DNA of 64,000 nt from PALSA-129 sp050014595 (GTDB lineage: Bacteria; Acidobacteriota; Terriglobia; Bryobacterales; Bryobacteraceae), in contig JBEKDA010000030.1 of assembly GCA_050014595.1 (NCBI GenBank), forward strand, positions 1 through 64,000, in the 5' to 3' direction. Made by a program: the position numbers and the translations under genes. Positions 57,538 through 64,000 of the stretch are shown one piece after another (within the stretch, counting starts at the first letter, position 1; each line of letters starts with the position of its first letter). Below the pieces are notes generated by a model, which saw only the letters and a program-made list of their open reading frames with translations, searched no databases and was not told where the DNA came from.

Positions 57538-59226
57538 TCACTCGCCCGGGTAGGGGAAATACCAAAGTAAAATCGACTTCCCGACGCGTTCGGTGGGCGG
57601 AATATGATCGGGCCAAAACTGCGCCTGCGGGTACATCTGGTGCAATTGCAGCCGCACGATTCTCCAGTACGTGAGTCCCACGGCGTTCCAGCCGGGAGAC
57701 GGCTGCGAAAAGTCCATCTCACGGACCGGCGGGAAGCCGTGTTCCTTCTCCAGGTCCGCGATCCAAAACTGGTTGAAGTGCACCTCGCGGGCGCCGGCCC
57801 GGCGGAGGCGCGCGCCCAGGCGTTTCAAGTCCTGGCCCCAGTCGAGGTTGGAATCCACGAGAATGTTTTCGGGCTGGCTGCCGGCGAGCTCGTTGAAGTA
57901 GGCGAGATAGTCGGGATGGCTCATGAGGGAAGCGCCCGCGTCCCAGAAGAGCAGGGCGCCGAGGACGCCGAGGAGCCACTTCCGTCCAGCGCAGAGTTCC
58001 CACAAGCGCGCCACGCCGGCGGCGGCAGCGAGCGAGAGTCCGATGTAAATGGGCAAGATGTGGCGCGCGCCGATGTTGATGTTGCTCCACATGGCCACCA
58101 CCAGTATGGCGAGCGAGAAAATCAACGGCTGCCAGGCGAGACGGAAAGGGTTCGGCCGGCGCAGCAGGGTCCACACGCCGGGTGCCGCCAGCAGCAGGAA
58201 CGCCAACGGCGTCTTCACCGCCAGCACCACCAGATAGTAATCCCAGAATCCGCGCACGCGGAACTCGCCAAACAGGTAGTTGGGGTGGCCCTGCTGGTTG
58301 TGGCGCATCACGGCCTGCCAACCGGTGAACAACTGCGGCGCCGGCAGCCGAATTCCCCCCACCGTGCCCACCGAGAAACGGTATCCGGCCCAGATCACCA
58401 GGAATGCTACGCCGATCACGATGGCGAGCGGCTTCATCAGGCGCCGGGCGGCGAACGCCGGCAGGATCGGCTGCGGGCGGACGGCGAAGGCATGCCAGAG
58501 GAACGCCAGCAGAAACGCGGCGGCCAGGAAAACCGGCGCCGACAATTTGGACAGGACCGCCAGCGCAGCGCACGCCCCGAAAATTGCGGAATTGCGGACG
58601 CTTGGCTGTTCCAGCCAGACAATGGCTGAGAGGAAGGCGGCGCCGGTGAAGGCGGTGAGGGCCATGTCGGTGGTGGCGAGACCGGCGTGGGCCAGCGTCA
58701 CCGGCAGGAAACTGAATAGAAATACAGCGGCCACGGCGACGGTTCGGTCAAAGTACCGGCGTCCCCACCAGAACACCACCAGGCAGGCGATCCAGAAGAA
58801 GGGAAGAATGCCGGCGCGAGCCAGAGCCATGGTCAGGTCGTAGTGGTGGCCGCTGTAGAGGATGGCTATGCCTTCTTTGGGTACGGAAGTGGTGTCCGGC
58901 GCCACCGCGCCCTGCGAACGGATGCCGAGTAGAAACGGACCGAGGGCTGCCGCGATGCGCGCCAGGGGCGGATGCTGGGTTTCGTAGGTGTAGGTTCCCT
59001 TGTCCAGCCACTCCATGCCGCACGCGATGTGGTTCGGTTCGTCGGAGGTATGGCTAAAGACGGCATAGGTGGAGACGATGCGCAGGGTGCCAATTAGAAT
59101 CAGGGCCAAAGCAACGGCCAAGGAATGGCGCTCCAGCCAGATGCGCAGGGCCGGAGCGGCGGCAGGGGCCTCCGGACGCTGCGCCGCGGCTTCGACAGGC
59201 CGTTTTTTCGCCTTCCTGGATGGCAT
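57538..59226 (-). CDS. PMT/GT39-type membrane glycosyltransferase
   Basis: A 562-residue GT-C protein. The acidic first loop is YAVFSHTSDEPNHIACGMEW with a following THPPLAR-like motif (ETQHPPLARIAAALG). About eleven membrane helices are visible, with a soluble C-terminal part (PENILVDSNLDWGQDLKRLG, FNQFWIADL). This is the design of dolichyl/polyprenyl-phosphate-sugar-using transferases. The acceptor is unknown. A Lys/Arg-rich N-terminus (PSRKAKKRPVEAAAQ) precedes helix 1. It lies 12 bp after the decarboxylase gene on the same strand. Confidence 0.8.
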   Translation of the reverse strand: MPSRKAKKRPVEAAAQRPEAPAAAPALRIWLERHSLAVALALILIGTLRIVSTYAVFSHTSDEPNHIACGMEWLDKGTYTYETQHPPLARIAAALGPFLLGIRSQGAVAPDTTSVPKEGIAILYSGHHYDLTMALARAGILPFFWIACLVVFWWGRRYFDRTVAVAAVFLFSFLPVTLAHAGLATTDMALTAFTGAAFLSAIVWLEQPSVRNSAIFGACAALAVLSKLSAPVFLAAAFLLAFLWHAFAVRPQPILPAFAARRLMKPLAIVIGVAFLVIWAGYRFSVGTVGGIRLPAPQLFTGWQAVMRHNQQGHPNYLFGEFRVRGFWDYYLVVLAVKTPLAFLLLAAPGVWTLLRRPNPFRLAWQPLIFSLAILVVAMWSNINIGARHILPIYIGLSLAAAAGVARLWELCAGRKWLLGVLGALLFWDAGASLMSHPDYLAYFNELAGSQPENILVDSNLDWGQDLKRLGARLRRAGAREVHFNQFWIADLEKEHGFPPVREMDFSQPSPGWNAVGLTYWRIVRLQLHQMYPQAQFWPDHIPPTERVGKSILLWYFPYPGE

Positions 59227-59238
59227 GTAAACTTTGAG

Positions 59239-60630
59239 CTACACTGAAACGCCGGCGGGCGCGGCGCCCCGCAACAGATCGAGCGCCCGCCGAATGTGCC
59301 TCTCGCCGGTGAATTGGTTCCCCACCGCCAGGTGCAAGGTGAACTTTCCTCTGAGCACGGTGCTCGAGAGAAAGACGTCGCCCGCGGCATTCACCTGCTC
59401 CAGAATCCGCCGGTTGTCGTCGTCGCTCCCCTTGTAGCGGAAGTTCACCACCGAAAACCGCGCCGGCGCCGCCAGTTCGAAACGGCCGCCGGCTTGCACT
59501 TCGCGCGCAAACCCCCGCGCCAGCCGCACGTGTTCGCGAAGCGCCGCGGCCAGTCCCTCCCGGCCGTACGAGCGCAACACGAACCAGAGCTTCAGCGCGC
59601 GGAACCGCCGCCCCAACGGCACGCCGTAATCCATCATGTTGACCGCGCGCGCGTCGGCCTGGGTCACCAGGTACTCCGGGACCAGCGAAAACGCCCGCCG
59701 CAGGACCCCTGGCCGCCGCGTGTAAAAGATGCTGCAATCCATCGGCACGAGCAGCCACTTGTGCGGATTGGTGACGAACGAATCGGCCTGGTCGCAGCCT
59801 TCGAAGGCCCAGCGGAACTCCGGCAGCAGCGCGGCCGAGCCGGCGTAGGCCGCATCCACGTGCAGCCAGAGCTTGTGCCGGCGGCAGATCTCGGCGATGC
59901 GGGGCACCGGGTCCACGCTGGTGGTGGAGGTGGTCCCCACGGTCGCCGTCACGCAGCAGGGCCGCAACCCCGCCGCCAGGTCCCGCCCAATCAGTTCCTC
60001 GAGCGCCTCCGGCCGCATGCGAAACTCCTCGTCCACCGGCACCTTCCGCACATAGTCCTGCCCGATCCCCACCGCGATCGCGCCCTTCTCAATCGAAGAG
60101 TGCGACTGCTCGGACGCGTACACCACGAGGCCAGGCGCAATTCCCCTGGTGCGCGATTCCGGATCGGCTGCTTGCCGCGCCGCCGCCATCGCGTGCATGC
60201 TGGAAGTCGAGGCCGTGTCGTAGATCAGCCCAAACCAGTCTTCGGGCAGTCCGCTCCACTGCCGCAGCCAGCGCAGCGTGACCTGCTCCAGTTCGGTCAC
60301 CGCCGGCGACGTCTTCCACAACATCCCGTTGCCGTTCAGCGCCGCCGTGTACAGCTCGCCCAGAATCCCTTCCGGCGTGGACGAGTTGGCGAAGTACGCC
60401 AGGAAGCCCGGATGGTTCCACTGGGTCGAGGCGGGCACGATGAGCCGCTGGAAATCCGCGACGATCGCCTCCATGGGCTCGCCACGCTCCGGACCATGTT
60501 GCGGCAGCGCATCCGTCAGTTCCCCCGGCTTCACCGGCGGAAGCACGGGGTAGCGCTCCACGTGCTCCAAGAATTCGGCAATCCAGTCGATCGCCTGGTG
60601 CCCATAACGGCGAAATTCTTCAGTTGTCAT
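59239..60630 (-). CDS. PLP-dependent aromatic-amino-acid-type decarboxylase
   Basis: A 463-residue group II decarboxylase. The cofactor lysine is K291 in DSFVTNPHKWLLVPMDCS. H176 in YASEQSHSSIEKG stacks on the ring, and D259 is in LWLHVDAAYAGSAAL. The N-terminal part (PGFLAYFANSSTPEGILGEL YTAALN) matches aromatic-L-amino-acid/tyrosine/tryptophan decarboxylases. The exact amino acid cannot be deduced. It starts one base after the stop of the upstream esterase gene, so they form one transcript; the membrane glycosyltransferase follows. Confidence 0.9.
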   Translation of the reverse strand: MTTEEFRRYGHQAIDWIAEFLEHVERYPVLPPVKPGELTDALPQHGPERGEPMEAIVADFQRLIVPASTQWNHPGFLAYFANSSTPEGILGELYTAALNGNGMLWKTSPAVTELEQVTLRWLRQWSGLPEDWFGLIYDTASTSSMHAMAAARQAADPESRTRGIAPGLVVYASEQSHSSIEKGAIAVGIGQDYVRKVPVDEEFRMRPEALEELIGRDLAAGLRPCCVTATVGTTSTTSVDPVPRIAEICRRHKLWLHVDAAYAGSAALLPEFRWAFEGCDQADSFVTNPHKWLLVPMDCSIFYTRRPGVLRRAFSLVPEYLVTQADARAVNMMDYGVPLGRRFRALKLWFVLRSYGREGLAAALREHVRLARGFAREVQAGGRFELAAPARFSVVNFRYKGSDDDNRRILEQVNAAGDVFLSSTVLRGKFTLHLAVGNQFTGERHIRRALDLLRGAAPAGVSV

Positions 60631-60631
60631 G

Positions 60632-62209
60632 TCAGTGAATAATCATCGTGCCGGTAGCCGTCATTTTCGCGGCGGCGTCCGCCGGCACCTTCCAGTTTCG
60701 ATCAAACCGGCCTTCCGCGACAACGTGCTCGGGCGACCCGCGAAACAGCAGAAAGTCCCCCAACGCCGCGAGGCGGCGGTATTGCCACGGCGCCAGCGCA
60801 TATCCGGCCGCCGCGGAATCGTCCGCGCCCGTCCACCACGCCAGGCCTGAATTCACCAGCGCGTAATGCTTCCCCACCGGCGCGATGAACAGCAGGCCGT
60901 AATCGGCGGCATCCGGCCGCAGCTCGAGCGGCAGCGCGCTTTCGAGGCGCGCAATCACGGCGTTGCTCCAGGCCGTCCCGAACAGCACCAGGTTCGAAGT
61001 CTCCACATCCTCGGGGGTGACTTCCGTATCGCGCTTCACCGCCAGCTTCAGCGCCAGCCGCGCGCGCGTGGTGGACCACGCCGCCGCATCCTCCGCCACT
61101 TTTCGCCGCGCGTCCAACTCCACCGCCGTGGGCGTTCCCAGCGATCCGTATACATAAAGATGCCGGGCGGAAACCGCCGCCACCATGGGACCTTCCGCGC
61201 CCGGCCGCTTTCCCACCGGCTGGTACAGCCCGGCTCGCCATCCATTCCCGGTCTTCGTGAAAGACTCGGTGGCCGCCGGTTTCACGCGCAGCGCGGCGCC
61301 GTCGATAATCACCGCGCCGGCGGTTTCGCCCAGGATGCTGAACCCATCCACGTTCCTGGTTTCCACGAGCACTTCGTTCTTTCCCACGCGCCGCGCGTCG
61401 ATGGCCGCCAGCACTCCCGGCGTCAACCCGTCGATCCGCACCCAGTACGCCGCGCTGTATCGATACGACCGCGTCCAAAATCGCACCCGCTCCGGATCCG
61501 TGTTGCGGCGCAGCGTGGCGAACCAGTCCTCCACCGCGCCGCGATACGCGATGTCCCACACGTTGTGCCGCACCAGGGGATATTCGAAATACGCCGCCGG
61601 CACGCCGGCATCCAGGAGCCACCTCTGCCAAAGCCTGGACTGCGCCACGGGCACAACCGGGTCGCTATCGCCATGGAACAATCGCACCGGCAAATCCAGC
61701 AGGTTCCCCGCCAGTTCTTCCGACCCGGGAACGGCATCCGCGCACAGGGCCGCCACCCCCGCCCAAACATCCGGACGGGTCATCGCGAGCCACAGCGCAC
61801 CGCCGCCGCCCATTGAAATTCCCGTGAGGTATACGCGGTCTTCATCCACCGGGAAGCGCCGCTTCACATCGTCCAGCACGTCGTAGACGTCCTGTTCGGC
61901 GATCCCCCGATATCCCATGGCGCCGCGCGCCAGCGGGCACGCTACAATCCAGCCGCGCGCCGCCGCTCCCTGAATCTGCGCCAGGTTCAGCCGGTGATCC
62001 GAATCTTCCGAATGCAGGCTGACGACCAGCGGATAGGTTCGTCCCGGCTCGAAGCTCCGCGGCGCGGCAATCGCATAAGGCTGTTGCGATTGATCGGCCG
62101 CGGAAAAGACCGTCAACACCCGCGCACCGTTCTGGGCCCACAGGCATGGCGCCGCCAGACACACCGCGATCGCCGCCAACCCTGTATTCCGTGGCCCTTT
62201 TCCTGGCAT
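60632..62209 (-). CDS. secreted esterase-like alpha/beta hydrolase
   Basis: A 525-residue exported protein. ATG 62209 begins a signal peptide (NTGLAAIAVCLAAPCLWAQ). The catalytic nucleophile is Ser132 in YLTGISMGGGGALWLAM, and the acid site lies in LPVRLFHGDSDPVVPVAQS. A histidine follows in PLVRHNVWDIAYRG. The first 230 residues or so are a feruloyl-esterase/phospholipase-like hydrolase; the remaining 290 form a beta-rich domain of unknown role (ETRNVDGFSILGETAGAVII). Its natural substrate is unknown. It is followed by the decarboxylase gene at one base. Confidence 0.82.
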   Translation of the reverse strand: MPGKGPRNTGLAAIAVCLAAPCLWAQNGARVLTVFSAADQSQQPYAIAAPRSFEPGRTYPLVVSLHSEDSDHRLNLAQIQGAAARGWIVACPLARGAMGYRGIAEQDVYDVLDDVKRRFPVDEDRVYLTGISMGGGGALWLAMTRPDVWAGVAALCADAVPGSEELAGNLLDLPVRLFHGDSDPVVPVAQSRLWQRWLLDAGVPAAYFEYPLVRHNVWDIAYRGAVEDWFATLRRNTDPERVRFWTRSYRYSAAYWVRIDGLTPGVLAAIDARRVGKNEVLVETRNVDGFSILGETAGAVIIDGAALRVKPAATESFTKTGNGWRAGLYQPVGKRPGAEGPMVAAVSARHLYVYGSLGTPTAVELDARRKVAEDAAAWSTTRARLALKLAVKRDTEVTPEDVETSNLVLFGTAWSNAVIARLESALPLELRPDAADYGLLFIAPVGKHYALVNSGLAWWTGADDSAAAGYALAPWQYRRLAALGDFLLFRGSPEHVVAEGRFDRNWKVPADAAAKMTATGTMIIH

Positions 62210-62244
62210 TGTGTTCCCTGCTGGCCGGGACGTCCACCGCAACT

Positions 62245-62463
62245 CTAACGGCCGACTCTCTCGCGAAGTTCGCGTTCCGCGCGCAACCAGTCTTCCCGCG
62301 CCTCGCCGCCCTGGCGCCCGCGCGCTTCCCAATAGGAATACGCGAGCCTGGCGATCTCCTGGCGCCCCGGCTGGCGCACCTCCTCAGAGGGCGGAACCAG
62401 CGGTTGCGTGCGGCTGGCGTGCAATCTTCCCCAAGAATGGCCCATAGGCTTAAGAAGACTCAC
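62245..62463 (-). CDS. DUF2934 small protein
   Basis: A 72-residue protein. The C-terminal half, EIARLAYSYWEARGRQGGEA REDWLRAERELR, is the DUF2934 pattern, which occurs widely in proteobacteria and Acidobacteria with no known function. The start may be the ATG at 62463 or the one six codons later. It lies between hrpB and the esterase gene on the same strand. Confidence 0.75.
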   Translation of the reverse strand: MSLLKPMGHSWGRLHASRTQPLVPPSEEVRQPGRQEIARLAYSYWEARGRQGGEAREDWLRAERELRERVGR

Positions 62464-62482
62464 TATACATCACAGCCGGCGA

Positions 62483-64000
62483 TCAAGCCATGGGGTCTTC
62501 CGGCCACGCATGTTTCGGATAGCGCCGCGCGAGCTCCCTTCGCACCCGCGGATAGAGCCGCTCCCAGAAACCGGCCAGGTCGCTGGTGGTCTGCACCGGC
62601 CGCTGATTGGGCGCAAGCAGGCGCACCACCACCGGAGCCGCACCGCGCGCCACCGCCGGTGTCGCCCGCATGCCGAAAAAATCCTGCAGACGGGAGGCGA
62701 TCCACGGCGGCTGGCCGGGTTCATAGTGCACCCGCACCGCCCGGCCGCGGGGCAGCCTGATCCGTTCCGGCGCAATCTCCTCGAGGAGGCGCCGCGCCGC
62801 CGCCGGCAGTTGCCGCTCGAGCACGCGCACCAGCCCGCCATCGCGCGCCGCGGCTTCGAGCTCCGCAAAGCTCTTCAACCCGCCCGCCAAGCTCCGCAAC
62901 GCCGCTTCCGCATGCGGCGCGGGCGCTCCGCCGTGCTGCGCGGCAAACCGCGCGCGCTCGAGGAACGCATCCAGCTCCTCGACGTCCGCAAACCGCGCGA
63001 GGCCGGCTTCGAGCGCCTTCGCCGCCAACAGCGCAGCGGCCGCATCGGCCTCTGGCGCGCCGCGGCTCTCGGCGATCGCGATCTCGCCGAACAGCAGCGC
63101 GGTGACGCTTTCCACGCGCTCCGCGCCGCGATTCCACTCCACCCGCGCGGTCTCCCGCACGCGTTCCGGAAACAGGTCCAGCAGCCAGCCCGGCTCAATC
63201 CCGCTGGCAATTCGCACCAGCGGCGCCTTCTGATCGCGCCGGTCTTCCGCCTCGACGGCCACCAGAAACTCTTCGCCCGTCACCGTGCTGGATGGCGCCA
63301 GTTGCGCCGGGCCGCCGGAGGCCAGTTGCAGCTCCGCGCCCTGCCGGCGCCGCGCCACCCGATCGGGGAATCCCGCCAGCACCGCCATCAACAGCGCCTC
63401 TTCGTCGCGCCCCTTCTGCCGTGGTGGATCGACCATGCGCCGCACCTGCCGCACGGTCTGCGCGGTGCGCGGCTCCCACTCGCCCTCCATCAGCGCCAGC
63501 ACGTCGGACCTGGTGCGGTGTTTCGCCTGCGCCGGCAGCCGTTCGCCTGCGCTCAGCAGCGCCGCCACCGTGCACCCGTCTTCCGCCACGCCGCGTTTGC
63601 GCGCCTCCACAATCAGGCGCGCCAGACGCGGATGCACCGGGTAGCGCGCCATCTCGCGCGCCACCGCGCCCGTTGCGCCCAACTGCCGCAACAGATCAGC
63701 GGCATGCTGCACCGCCGCCGCCGGCGGAGCGTCCAGCCAGCGGAGCCCTTCGAGCGGCCCCGCGCCCATGGCATCGAGCAGCAGCGCCGCCGGCGCCAGG
63801 TCCGTGCGCATCACTTCGGGAACGTCCTCGGCCGGCCGCCGCACAAAGTCCTCGAGTGGATACAGCCGGACGGCGCAGCCTGGCCCAGTGCGTCCGGCGC
63901 GTCCGGCCCGCTGGTTGGCGGACGCCTGGCTCACCCGCGCCACTTCCAGCACCGGCAGGCCCGACCACGGCGAGTGCCCGGCCACGCGCGCGAGGCCGCT
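62483..64000 (-). CDS. hrpB: ATP-dependent helicase HrpB, C-terminal part (runs off the window)
   Basis: About 505 residues are visible; the N-terminal RecA domain lies beyond 64000. The preserved end of the second RecA domain reads SGLPVLEVARVSQASANQRA GRAGRTG, which includes helicase motif VI (QRAGRAGR). The winged-helix/ratchet part follows (LRWLDAPPAAAVQHAADLLR), then the HrpB-specific C-terminal domain (FLVAVEAEDRRDQKAPLVRI; LPRGRAVRVHYEPGQPPWIA). HrpB is a DEAH-box-like helicase of unclear bacterial role. The frame is open to the window edge, so the true start is outside. Confidence 0.93.
   Translation of the reverse strand, partial: SGLARVAGHSPWSGLPVLEVARVSQASANQRAGRAGRTGPGCAVRLYPLEDFVRRPAEDVPEVMRTDLAPAALLLDAMGAGPLEGLRWLDAPPAAAVQHAADLLRQLGATGAVAREMARYPVHPRLARLIVEARKRGVAEDGCTVAALLSAGERLPAQAKHRTRSDVLALMEGEWEPRTAQTVRQVRRMVDPPRQKGRDEEALLMAVLAGFPDRVARRRQGAELQLASGGPAQLAPSSTVTGEEFLVAVEAEDRRDQKAPLVRIASGIEPGWLLDLFPERVRETARVEWNRGAERVESVTALLFGEIAIAESRGAPEADAAAALLAAKALEAGLARFADVEELDAFLERARFAAQHGGAPAPHAEAALRSLAGGLKSFAELEAAARDGGLVRVLERQLPAAARRLLEEIAPERIRLPRGRAVRVHYEPGQPPWIASRLQDFFGMRATPAVARGAAPVVVRLLAPNQRPVQTTSDLAGFWERLYPRVRRELARRYPKHAWPEDPMA

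Overview
The window looks like chromosome of an acidobacterium close to the Bryobacterales / 'Candidatus Solibacter' group. This is inferred from gene content, not from a search. The pointers are: a large PadR-linked ABC permease of the acidobacterial type (ADOP), a secreted sedolisin ending in what looks like the Solibacter-type TIGR03437 C-terminal domain, a DUF2934 protein, futalosine-pathway menaquinone synthesis (mqnC), high GC, LPS synthesis (lpxD), and a tmRNA whose tag reads ANTQFAYAA. No rRNA, tRNA, transposase, integrase or CRISPR array was recognised.

Layout. 0-2.7 kb: an accessory hot spot beside ssrA (minus strand), holding an AbrB / broken PemK / HigA-stub chain and an intact nucleotidyltransferase-HEPN pair sandwiched between ssrA and a 149-bp duplicate of the ssrA 3' end. 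2.7-5.2 kb: a small secreted protein, a F420/NADP oxidoreductase-like protein and a DUF481 outer-membrane protein. 5.2-13.9 kb: the elongation cluster mreB-mreC-mreD-mrdA-rodA followed by RNase E/G. 14-21.4 kb: a giant S53 protease and metH. 21.4-23.8 kb: a second two-gene HEPN cassette, again between long direct repeats, then a secreted protein and a relE/nadS remnant. 23.8-29.6 kb: gltBD. 29.7-33.8 kb: a UPF0175 antitoxin with a stub of its toxin, a membrane protein, lpxD and a LOG-family protein. 33.8-43.5 kb: ADOP permease/PadR, an MGMT-like protein, ackA, a TolC-type protein, a nitrilase and a HigB remnant/HigA. 43.5-52.9 kb: a membrane-anchored Ser/Thr kinase, three large glycosyltransferase-like membrane proteins and mqnC. 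52.9-64 kb: an internally deleted aminotransferase, hicAB with a frameshifted hicA, two serine-hydrolase-fold proteins (one lacking its nucleophile), a PLP decarboxylase and the 3' part of hrpB.

Two observations stand out. (1) Two unrelated loci, ssrA and the metH/secreted-protein intergenic region, each carry a two-gene HEPN cassette. Each cassette sits between long direct repeats of the host locus (149 and 126 bp), has a repeat-to-repeat period near 0.95 kb (937 and 986 bp), is co-directional with the gene it invades, and is not accompanied by an integrase. In the second case the duplicated start codon of the host gene became a 23-codon leader whose stop overlaps the start of the first cassette gene. 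This looks like one insertion mechanism acting twice and is the best candidate here for an undescribed mobile unit. (2) In all five classical toxin-antitoxin loci of the window (PemK/AbrB, RelE/NadS, PIN/UPF0175, HigB/HigA, HicA/HicB) the toxin is frameshifted or truncated, while the AbrB, NadS, UPF0175, HigA or HicB antitoxin is intact.

Dispersed hairpin repeats, many ending in CCCAC, fill most of the longer gaps between genes.
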